NCBI RefSeq assembly: GCF_035222375.1
Contig: NW_026946366.1
Span: 1,302,001 to 1,366,000 of the forward strand
Length of the DNA: 64,000 bases
Direction of reading: 5' to 3'
Source of the DNA: Podospora pseudocomata
Taxonomy: Eukaryota > Ascomycota > Sordariomycetes > Sordariales > Podosporaceae
Position 1 is the stretch's first letter. Each line of letters starts with the position of its first letter. The notes beneath the pieces were generated by a model that saw nothing but the letters and a program-made list of their open reading frames with translations, did not search any database and was not told the DNA's origin. This document shows, piece after piece, positions 1 through 8,633 of this stretch. Both the position numbers and the translations under genes were made by a program.

Positions 1-19
1 ATTGGGCGCGGAGTCATAG

Positions 20-251
20 GGGGCATAACGGCATCAAGAGCGTGAACGCCTCGTTAAAGGCTCATCCAGAAGGGAAGTGGGCTAGGGTTTCGATCGGTAT
101 TGGGAGGCCGGTGGAGAGGGAGAGGGCGTCGGTTTCGGATTATGTGCTGAGCAAGATCCCAAGGCATGCTAGAGGGATTCTGGAGGAGAAGGGAGGTTCT
201 GGGCTGTTGGCTGCGTTGATGGATTTGGAGAGGAAATGGGAGGCTTCATGA
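20..251 (+). CDS. PTH1: Peptidyl-tRNA hydrolase, C-terminal part (cut by window start)
   Basis: This is the last exon of a bacterial-type peptidyl-tRNA hydrolase, the enzyme that releases peptides from peptidyl-tRNA that has dropped off the ribosome, usually in mitochondria in fungi. The visible residues carry the family signature GHNGIKS, then the VSIGIGRP strand and the SDYVLSKIPRHAR helix, all in the expected order. About 75 residues are present of a usual 190-250. A splice acceptor (atag) at 16-19 would restore the second Gly of the GGHNG motif, so I start the exon at 20. The stop is TGA at 249-251. The rest of the gene lies upstream of the window. The family call is secure; the intron boundary is inferred. 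Confidence 0.85.
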
Positions 252-406
252 GGTGCATTTAAAGGGTTGAAGGTGTGAGAGAATCTGTACCGATATATTT
301 TGTGATACCCAATTTGGAGGCAGGAGTCTATATCCTGAGTTCCTCAGTTTCTTCCTCCATTACCCAAAAACCATATCAATGAAGAATAACTGCATGTGTC
401 TCCCCA

Positions 407-1013
407 TCACGCCAACACCTGGCTGCCCCGTATACCACTCTTATGGAGCGGCTGTAAACCCTTCTCGTCGTTTCGGTGTGCTGCTGCCTCTAAAAGACGC
501 CCAGCCGTAGGATCTGCACCGTTATCAAGAAGTAATTCCACTCCCCTCTCATTGTCAGCCCATACAGCGACAAGAAAAAGGCGTCACAACATCCACATCA
601 AAACCATCTCCTATGAACCAATCACGTACGGGAAACCCGATACCATCCTGGGGCGTCTGGAATATGTGATTTGAGTCAGGCGCCATACTCTAAAAGGATC
701 CGGGCCGAGTCATTATGCGACCAGTACAAATCCCAGAACAGCGCTGTAGTGCCAAACTCAGCTTGAAGCTCGACATCGGGGATCAACGCCATATGTCAAC
801 AGCTCACGTAGAGCTCCGTATTGGTCCCTGAGGGTAGCTTGCCGCAGGGAAATTGGTTCGGTCGACTTCAGGACAGGTCTCAGAGAGGGCGCGGAGGATC
901 TGAGGTAGTTGGGTGTTAGTCAGAGTATCCGATAGCCAACCTCACCACCGTGGCTTGAACGTACCAACTCTAAACCCTTGTCTGCGGCTGCGTGTATGGG
1001 GTCTCTAACTGAT
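407..1013 (-). pseudogene. Decayed ankyrin-repeat tail of the upstream NACHT gene
   Basis: This stretch continues the NACHT gene at 1014-3320 on the same strand but is not open in one frame. Ankyrin-like pieces appear in different frames: PIHAAADKGLELV just after the stop at 1014-1016, then DSARILLEYGA, and finally VELLLDNGADPTAGRLLEAA running to a TGA at 407-409. The first piece is in a different frame from the NACHT exon. At least three frame changes or extra stops would be needed to explain the order, and I could not place introns that remove them. Fungal NACHT proteins of this type usually end in ankyrin repeats, so I read this as a host gene losing its sensor region. Several unrecognised introns are the alternative. 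Confidence 0.6.
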
Positions 1014-3320
1014 CTAAAAATGGGAGCCTCCCCAGGGGCCCATCGGAAACAGCAAAGGATCGCACACATTCTTTGAGTTGTAATGTAGCTGCAGAACAAG
1101 GCTGTGGAGGTGCGGGTGGCTCATGTCTGCCAACTTATAATGGCCCCTCCAGTTGCTGGAAGCATAATGCACGAGTAGAAAAGTAGCGACTATGAGCTCG
1201 CCCTGTTGTTTGTCTTTCGGGCTAATAACAAACTGCTCGACCAACTCGGAGATTTCTGGATCCGTCATATATGTCAAGCAGGTGCGAGCAACCTCTGTAT
1301 TGGCAGCTTGTCTCTCGACGTGAAACTGTGATGCCAGTGAGCCTGTTATCCTATCTGACTCGAGATATTCCTGGGCCGAATAGTGAGCAATCCTCACGTT
1401 GCTGTTTTGGTCGAACTCGAGGAGGCCAGGACAGATTTTGAGGATTTCATCATCACCCTCCAGTATCCTGTCTTTGTTGAACTGGGGATTATCTCCGAGC
1501 TCCACTGCCGTTGCATGGATGAGCTCGAGGGTTGTAAGCGGCCGTGCAGCGGTACAGAGCAGTGTCAAGACTCTCCTGGCATCTTCGGCTAAGGCTTTGT
1601 CGATATTCAGGAGTATTCGTTCGTAGGTGTCTTCCGGGTTCCGAGGGAGCGAGGCGAGCAAGCTATTGAGATGGGTCTTGCTTATTGGACAGGATTGGAG
1701 GGCTTTGAACTGGCATTCGACACATCGAAAGCTGTGATGTATCAGTACACATCCACATGGTTTTGTTGACATCGAAGACGTCTCATGACCACCAAATAGC
1801 CCGAAAAAACTCACACGCCATTAGCACGAGATGCTAGAGCATCCTGAATTTCCTGTCGATAGTTTTTCCACCCTCGGAGGCGACGATTCGTTTGTAAACG
1901 AGCAGCAATGAAGGACGCGATATCCGAGTCAATGGAAGCGTTTTTCATTTTGATGTCTCCGTCTTCAGATGGTGATAGACACTCCCGAGTATCTTGTTCG
2001 TCACGGCTGCTGACCAAAAGATGTAACCGAGGTTCTGACCTCTCTCGTATTACTTGTACCGCATCGAGCAAATCATCTCGGTGTCTGTCTTTTGGACTCT
2101 CATCTAAGGCGTCTACAATGATGTAGACGTCCTCGAACTCCCGAATTATGGGGTTTAGAGTCTCCAAGAGTTCGTCATCGGGTGGCGTGGCGTCAACAAA
2201 ACTATCCTCGAGGCGTTTGAGGTGCTCTTCCCCTGTCTTAATCTGACCAGCGAGCTGAAGGATTGCTGATCGAAGCATAGCGGTAGCATCTTGCTTCGAT
2301 TCGTCGTTGAAAGTGAAGTAGAAGTAAGCCAAGTCACTGGTGACTTTTCCGGGGCGGGACTGCTGCTGCCGGTGTCTCTCTGCTAACTGGATAGCTGTTG
2401 AAGACAGGACCGACTTACCACAGCCGGCAAACCCATTCAACCAGAGGAAGGAATTTGGTGTGGATAGCCAAGTGTTGAAGTCAGTTCCTTTCACAAACCA
2501 GTGACCAGTTCCTGAATGACGCTTCTTACAGGCCTCATTGTAGTTGACTGACACATCTGGCGCTTTTAGGCCGGACCAGGATCGAAGTTCATGGGATACT
2601 TGAGTGTTTCGGATGTGGTTGAGTACCGCTTTCGTATCCTCTACATCATCCTCAATCTTCATTTGGCTGTCCCTCATGAGACTAACAGTGGCTTTTGTGT
2701 CTTTTATACCATCTTGAATAGTAATTTGACTACCTCTGATGAGATGAACCGCAAGTTTGGTGTCTTGTATATCATCCTGAATGGTCGTTGTGTCCTTTTG
2801 TTGGACCACTTGAAGAGCCAACGTTAGGCCGGCGCGGATGTCGTCAATGGTTTCATCAAGCTTCTGAAGCGTACCTTCTATTATTACATACACATATACG
2901 GTTAGTTAGTGAGAAATCGTGCAGGCTTAACTGCTACTTACGGTGGAAAGGGTAGGTGACCCGGCGAGCAGCAGTACGTGCGAAAGCCTCGATATTGGAC
3001 GAAGCAGTCCTCGTGAGTCGGTTTGGAGTAGGAGCTTCTGTGAGTATCTTGGACTCATTGCTCAATTCGTATATGTATTCCTCGCACTCTTGAATCGAAT
3101 GTTGTATAGTCTTGAGAAGTGCTAGCTCAGTAGGTTGGAACTTGCGGTTTCTAAAATTTGAGTCTAAAGAGTTGAGAATCAAAAGAAGGGAATTTAGCTT
3201 GCTGATGGTACGCGAAGTGTCGGTCTTCTGGTCCTTCACTGTTGTATAATACTTGACGAGGGATTGGGTAGCTTGAATGCCTAGAGAAATAACCCTAATA
3301 ATGGCACTAGCAACCTCCAT
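1014..3320 (-). CDS. Fungal STAND/NLR-like protein with NACHT domain (NLR-1)
   Basis: Fungal STAND proteins are intracellular signalling NTPases linked to non-self recognition and programmed cell death. Three exons fit: 3320-2942, 2877-1815 and 1731-1014, with introns of 64 and 83 bp (GT-AG, and CTAAC before the first acceptor). They give 719 residues. The N-terminus (from MEVASAIIRVISLG) resembles the helical Helo-like N-terminal domain of fungal STAND proteins. Residues 157-219 are three 21-residue coiled-coil-like repeats. Walker A is GFAGCGKS (275-282), Walker B is VYIIVDALDE (377-386), and LHLLVSSRDE follows. The segment after the second intron (FRCVECQF...) is typical of NACHT proteins. 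The frame stops where ankyrin repeats should begin. The frame opens further upstream to 3497, but the 3320 ATG matches the usual start. Intron positions match NLR-2 at 12.2-14.0 kb. Confidence 0.85.
2600..2788 (-). repeat. Three 63-bp in-frame repeats inside NLR-1
   Basis: Residues 157-177, 178-198 and 199-219 of NLR-1 are three 21-residue units sharing the pattern I-x-D-x-(I/V)-x-D-T-K-A-x-V...(I/M)R-x-(S/T)-Q. Twenty-one residues is three heptads, so the repeat keeps a coiled-coil register. It lies between the N-terminal helical domain and the NACHT domain. The DNA copies have clearly diverged from one another. Confidence 0.85.
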
Positions 3321-3542
3321 GATCGTGGCTATGAGATTGGGCAGCCAGATACTTCTTACAGAACAAAAATCACTTATGTTGTACAAAAGGGAGAGATGGA
3401 GGGAGCCAAATAGGCGCCCATGTATGCCTCGCCTCAAACATCTCGCCAAGGATGCGGCCACGAACTTGACAGCGGCTAAGCGCGAGCGTAATATCAAATA
3501 TTTGTCAAGGTTCTGGGTACAGAAATGAAGGTAATCCGAGAT

Positions 3543-5065
3543 TTAGACCTTATACTTCTTCGGCTCGAGCTCTGTAATGTCAGCGCTCCTTGCTTCACCA
3601 TCCAGGATCAGTTCAGCCATCAAACACCCAGTACCAGGACCGTTCTGAATCCCCCAACATGTATGCCCGGAAGCGATCCACAACCCCTTCACGTAAGACT
3701 GCCCAATGACTGGGTCACGCTCCGTGCCAAACCTCATATGCCTTGGCAGATAGCATGCCTGTTTCGCTTTGATGGGAGCACTCGCCAAGATAGGCGAAAC
3801 GGTTCCCATATATGCAGTCAAGTCATCACATTGGTCTTCGTCGCACTGCACCAAGTCTGCAGTTTCTGGAAGAGGGATCGAAGGATCTGGTTCGCCTTTT
3901 TGGTTCAGTCATGTTAGCTTCATCTTTGTGGAAACATGACTAGAATAAACGACAGAAACATGACCCAAGAAACCTACCACAAGCATATACCTCACCAAAA
4001 GGTCTAGCATACACCTCCGGATCAACATTCCGCTTATGCTTCCTCTTCTGCCCCTTTCTCGCCCGATGCTCAGGCACAAAGTCTGTTGGCAGCACAATGT
4101 CGGTAAAGACAGCATACGGCGTCACATCTACCTCATAAACCACACTATGTGCCCTCAATCCTTCAATCTTGGTTCTAGGCAGGATCTTGCCTGTCCATGG
4201 CCCGGCAGATACAACTACATCTGTCACATTGTCCAGATCAACAACTTCGCTGCTGTTTCTGTCTTCGTACTGTAGCCCGATAACCTTTGTTTTCTCGCTG
4301 TTGTACTTGAGACGAGTGACCTTTGCGCCTATTCGGAAATCAACTCCCTTTTGTTGAGCGAGGGCGGCAATTGAGGTAGTGAAATGAAAAGGATGAACTT
4401 GTGCTGTTTCGGTTGCTCCAGGTTGACCCATCTCTTGATAGTGTTGAACGACTGTAGAGTCGAACCAGTCGAGATCTTGCGGTAGAACAGAAGGCTTGAG
4501 CAGGGTAGTGGCATCTTCGTCTTGCTTCGGGAGCTTTTGCCAGTCTGATTCTTTGTCGCCCTGGGCAGGGTCACCGGCCACTGAGCTCTGTATCGGAAGA
4601 GCATCATTGTTTTGACTGTTTGTAGCCACCCCATTTCCATTTTGCTCTCCTTTCACAGGTGACGAGGGTGTTGGGTTCGTCTTGGTTCTAGCGAGGAGGT
4701 CGTCTCGAGTAACAGTCGCTGTGATAGACCCACATCCTACTCGTCTATATCCCCAGCGCTCGGCGCCATTATGCTCCTCTGCCAACGCTTTGTGTAGTCG
4801 GTATGATAATGGAACCAGAGATTGCGGGTAGGCCCATAGCGCCAGGAGCCCACCAGCTTTTCCGGATGCGCCAGCAGCAATCGCCGTTGCTTCGAGTAGA
4901 GTGATCGTGTGAAGGTTCGGATTGAACTTGGGATGCCGTGTTAGGAAGTAGGCCGTCGTGCATCCGATAATACCGCCCCCTAGTCTGTTTTAGCTTATAG
5001 AGCAAACATGGGAGAATGGAATATATACCGATAATAACAATATTTCTTTTCTGTTGCTCCTCCAT
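3543..5065 (-). CDS. FAD-dependent oxidoreductase, DAO fold, TDA3-like
   Basis: This is a predicted flavoprotein of the D-amino-acid-oxidase (DAO) superfamily, closest by memory to yeast Tda3 and its filamentous-fungal relatives; the substrate is unknown. Exons are 5065-5029, 4979-3978 and 3895-3543 (introns of 49 and 82 bp), giving 463 residues. Splicing the first intron creates the N-terminal dinucleotide-binding motif NIVIIGGGIIGC, which neither exon has alone. Next come an acidic strand end (TLLEA), AGASGKAGG, and the C-terminal flavin-contact region SYVKGLWIASGHTCWGIQNG. A low-complexity insert around residues 115-160 (rich in N, Q and D) and a basic stretch (RARKGQKRKHKRN) are lineage-variable. 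An in-frame ATG further upstream (5152) exists, but the one just before the Rossmann strand is preferred. TDA3 orthology is moderate. Confidence 0.8.
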
Positions 5066-6533
5066 TTCGCTTGCTAGCTTCGAGTGTCCCAGGAGAAGGG
5101 GAAGAGCGGGAGAGCGGGGAGTATGCGCAGCGACCAGGATGATGAAATTCAAGAAGATAAAACAGTGGGAAGGAACAATTAATTGGATATGAACCGAAGA
5201 TATCCGGAGTTGGTCTCTGTCTTCCGCCTCATCGACTGCGGCTCAAAAAGAGTTGCCGCTTGCAGCTCCAAGTCGCCTGGGGCCTGGGCTCGTCGTCATC
5301 AATTGGCGGTGGGCGGCCGGCACCTTTAAGCTTCCCATGTCCAACGCGGGGCAACAGCTTGGAGGGGCACCTTTGAGGTGCTGTCTCCGAGACATGATGA
5401 GGACAATACTGCACCACGATTTGAGAATCTTCAGTTAAAATATAGCTTTGGAAATCAAGTTGATATATATGTGAGCCCATCAGCTACCATCACCGCTTAT
5501 AACACCAGCGAACTTCATCTCAACATTCTCTGTGCCCAGTGACGTACCAGCCAGCAGCCAACCCCGCGTTGCTCTGCCCCACAAATCACAGACTCTTGGT
5601 ATCCTTCTTCAGGGACACCCGAGACACAAAACTCGACAGTTGACAATGCCGCTCTGCATGAACTTATCGCGTGGGTTCATTGTTTGCATTGCTATGGCGA
5701 ACGGTAACATCAGATGAAGTTCGCTATACCCTTAACCGAGATACACAGGGCTGCTCCGAACTATACCAGACAGACAGTTTGGTGCAAAACAGCGCTTCCA
5801 AATTCCGCTGATAATGCTATCCATAGATGGACAAGAACCTGTAGCCCAAATCAGATGAAGTACAACACAGTCAGTCTGGCTACGACCCACAGGTTCAAAC
5901 ACAGCTCCCTGCGATGCTGAGAGTTGTTCATCAGCGGTGTCAACGGCCTCCGCTATCACAACAAGGGAGTGGCCGTCAACGGTATTCTTGAGGTCCGTGC
6001 TATCTGCATTTTCGAATGTCGATCTTCCAATCAGTGGAGCCCACTCATCAATCGCATCACAGGACAAACATCTTGTTACCCTTCGAGCGCCGAGGCTTAC
6101 AGTGGCTCATTTTCATCGAAAAAGTCCCAACATCGAGAAGAGAAAAGTGCGCCTCTTTTCTGCCTGCTTAGAAACCCCTGGTTCATAACACGCCACAAGT
6201 AAAGGTAACAGACCAATAGACAACATCCGGGGTCACGGACTTTCCCAAGACCCAGCTTAGGATTGCGTGAGTTGGTGAAACCGATTTGGAATCAGGTAGC
6301 TCTTTCCCGACCCCACCTCCGAGGCACCTCCAACGGGGAATATATTTGTTTGGTCCCTCTCTCCATCAACTTCTCTCATGATGTTTCTTCTCACCTCACG
6401 TCGTACAACATCTCACATACTATCTCTATCGAGAGCTATAGAGCCTATTTTATCCGTTTCTCATCCGACTCATCGTTTACCTCTACCCTATCACCTGAAC
6501 AGATCCGTTCAACCTAACAAATACTTCGGCAAA
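5066..6533. other. Intergenic, shared 5' side of TDA3-like (-) and glutathione peroxidase (+) genes
   Basis: This stretch should hold two divergent promoters. Short open frames are present on both strands (for example 5732-6067, 111 codons on the minus strand), but none resembles a known family. The last 156 bp are also an in-frame extension of the peroxidase gene (see the finding at 6378). I see no repeat or RNA gene here. Confidence 0.5.
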
Positions 6534-7088
6534 ATGGCTTCCGCAGCAACCATCTATGACTTCAAGCCCTTGGACAGCATGTCTCCCCCCCCCCCTTCCC
6601 ACATCCCCCAACTAACCCCCATTATAGGCAAGGGCCAAGAATACCCCCTCTCCAACTTCAAAGACAAAGTAATCCTCATTGTCAACGTCGCCTCCAAGTG
6701 CGGCTTCACCTCACAGTATGCCGGTCTTCAGGAGCTCTACAAAAACATCACCGCCAAGCACCCAGACCAGTTCGTCATCCTTGGCTTCCCCTGCAACCAG
6801 TTCGGCGGCCAGGAACCCGACGCCGAGGCGGAAATCGTCACCTTTTGCGAGCGCAACTTTGGCGTCACCTTTCCCATTATGCAAAAGATTGAGGTGAATG
6901 GTGACAATGCCCACCCCTTGTTCGAGTGGCTCAAGGAGCAAAAGTCTGGCCTCCTCGGGCTCAAGAGGATCAAGTGGAACTTTGAGAAGTTTTTGATTGG
7001 CAAGGACGGCCAGGTTAAGGGGAGATGGGCTAGTGTGACGGGCCCGGCTTCTCTGGAGAAGGAGATCTTGGCTGAGTTGGAGAAGTAA
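6534..7088 (+). CDS. HYR1: Glutathione peroxidase / thiol peroxidase (Gpx3/Hyr1 type)
   Basis: This enzyme reduces hydrogen and lipid peroxides, in fungi mostly with thioredoxin; yeast Hyr1 is also a peroxide sensor. The peroxidatic Cys is in NVASKCGFTSQY. The second signature GFPCNQFGGQEP, the FCERNFGV segment holding the likely resolving Cys, and WNFEKFLI with the catalytic Trp and Asn all follow. With an intron at 6577-6627 removed, the joined protein is 167 residues, the normal family length, and reads FKPLDSKGQEYPL. The intron would start with GC rather than GT and is a multiple of three, so a retained-intron protein with 17 extra residues is also open. I chose the ATG at 6534 (caaaATGgc) because MASAATIYDFK matches the family start. 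Confidence 0.9.
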   Translation: MASAATIYDFKPLDSMSPPPPSHIPQLTPIIGKGQEYPLSNFKDKVILIVNVASKCGFTSQYAGLQELYKNITAKHPDQFVILGFPCNQFGGQEPDAEAEIVTFCERNFGVTFPIMQKIEVNGDNAHPLFEWLKEQKSGLLGLKRIKWNFEKFLIGKDGQVKGRWASVTGPASLEKEILAELEK

Positions 7089-7436
7089 ACAATGAGCGGT
7101 TTTGATGTTGTTTTCTGTCAGGATCCAGGGGTATGTTGCTTTTGGATAAGAGGGCTTTGGAGAGGGAACTGCGAGCTTGGACAAATTGATATACCCTACT
7201 TTTTGCAAGAGACAATAAACATGAATAATGAGCACATGCGTTTTGCATTGGCCTATCGTGATTGCTGCCACCATCTTTCCCCCATAAACACAGTATTTTG
7301 AGTGTGAGGTTTATTACTTCCCGACACTGAGCCCATCTCGTTCATCAGATGATGATCACTCCTTTCGAACTCATTCGATATTTCATCTCATCATTCATCA
7401 GCCTGTTCCAATCCCAACCCCACCCACCCCCTCCCA
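7089..7436. other. Short convergent 3' region between peroxidase and aldolase genes
   Basis: This 348 bp gap separates two genes that end toward each other and should hold both 3' UTRs. No gene-like frame is visible. Confidence 0.5.
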
Positions 7437-8633
7437 TCACAACGACCTCTCAACCTCCATAACCTCCCTCACCCCCTCCTCAATAGCAGTAACCTTTACT
7501 TTATCCAACCTTTTCAGCGGCCTCCTCGGGTGCCCACCATACCCAAAATAACTCTGAATAGCCTGCTTCGTCCCCGCGATCGCCGCCTTGGTCAACACCC
7601 AGTCCCCCTTCGACAGCGTCTTCTGCAGCGCAATGGCCTCCTCCGTCTTCCCTTCCGCATACAAGTTCCATACTTTTGTGCAAACCTTTGGCATGACGTT
7701 CGCGCCTCCAGCAATGATCCCGCTGCCCCCGCTTGCCAAAGTCTGCACTGTAAAGTCACACATTCCTCCAAACGCCATGTACCCTGACCCTTCCGCCCAC
7801 GGTGTCTTTGCCTCCGTTGCCAGCGCCACTCTCGTCAGCTTTCCCGTGTTTCCACATGTGAATTTTGTCCCGACAATGTTTGGGTGCGCGGCCAACTTGA
7901 TAAGAAGGTCCGAGTCCATGTCTATGCCAGCCACGGCGCCGGGGTAGTTGTACAAGATCAATCCCAGCGGGCTCTCGTCGGCAACGCTCACGAAATAATC
8001 GTATATAGCCTGCTCATCCATCAAGAACCGAAAGTAGGATGGTGGGAGGAGCAGGGCGTAATCAGCACCGACATCTTTGGCCAGCTTGCACAGCTCAATC
8101 GTTCCCCGGACGCTGCCCTCGGTGGCACCGATGATGATGGGGGTGTCTGTGAAGCCGGCCTCGTCGAGTGCCTCTCTCGTAGCCTTGGTCACTGCTAGCT
8201 TCTCTTCACGTGTGCAGTGGATGGCCTCCCCGTTGGATCCCATTGTGACAAGGCCTACGAGGCCGTCCTTGACTAGTCTTTCGGCGTGCTTCTTGATGGT
8301 GGGGATGTCGAGGTCTTCAGTCTCGGCGTCGAAGAATGTCATGGTGGGGGCGTAGATACCACATGGGAGTGGCCTCCTTGGGGAGGAGTGGCCATTGGTG
8401 GCACCATTGGTGGCAGTCATGGTCGAGTAAGAAGCCAAACGGTGATGAAGGATGTTTTGAGAGGAGGGGACCGTGAAAGCCAAATGACGCGTGACGCTAG
8501 GAGTGTGGATTTGAGAGTGGGCACGTGGGGAGATGTTACAGTATGAGATAGAAAAGACAGGGACGGCCAGGGCGGAAGGCCGGCTACTTAAGAAAACACA
8601 CGACCCCCTGATGGGAGTTGACAGTCGCCCCAT
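7437..8633 (-). CDS. DapA-family aldolase, probably 4-hydroxy-2-oxoglutarate aldolase type, mitochondrial
   Basis: This is a class I pyruvate-dependent aldolase of the dihydrodipicolinate synthase family. Fungi lack the DapA lysine pathway, so 4-hydroxy-2-oxoglutarate or a 2-keto-3-deoxy sugar acid is a likelier substrate. The gene is intronless and codes for 398 residues. Visible motifs are GSNGEA (phosphate/carboxylate-binding loop), the catalytic Tyr in ILYNYPG, and the Schiff-base Lys in NIVGTKFTCGN, followed by GGSGIIAGGANV. The first 71 residues are rich in Ser, Arg and His and nearly free of acid residues, like a mitochondrial presequence. A second in-frame ATG at 8420 (MTATNGATNGH) would give a 327-residue cytosolic form. 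A Gfo/Idh/MocA dehydrogenase gene lies divergently 2 kb away. The family is certain; the substrate is not. Confidence 0.85.
   Translation of the reverse strand: MGRLSTPIRGSCVFLSSRPSALAVPVFSISYCNISPRAHSQIHTPSVTRHLAFTVPSSQNILHHRLASYSTMTATNGATNGHSSPRRPLPCGIYAPTMTFFDAETEDLDIPTIKKHAERLVKDGLVGLVTMGSNGEAIHCTREEKLAVTKATREALDEAGFTDTPIIIGATEGSVRGTIELCKLAKDVGADYALLLPPSYFRFLMDEQAIYDYFVSVADESPLGLILYNYPGAVAGIDMDSDLLIKLAAHPNIVGTKFTCGNTGKLTRVALATEAKTPWAEGSGYMAFGGMCDFTVQTLASGGSGIIAGGANVMPKVCTKVWNLYAEGKTEEAIALQKTLSKGDWVLTKAAIAGTKQAIQSYFGYGGHPRRPLKRLDKVKVTAIEEGVREVMEVERSL

Noticed and set aside
396-674. 92-codon plus-strand frame
   Set aside because: It is antisense to the ankyrin remnants of NLR-1, which give the better explanation of the same bases.
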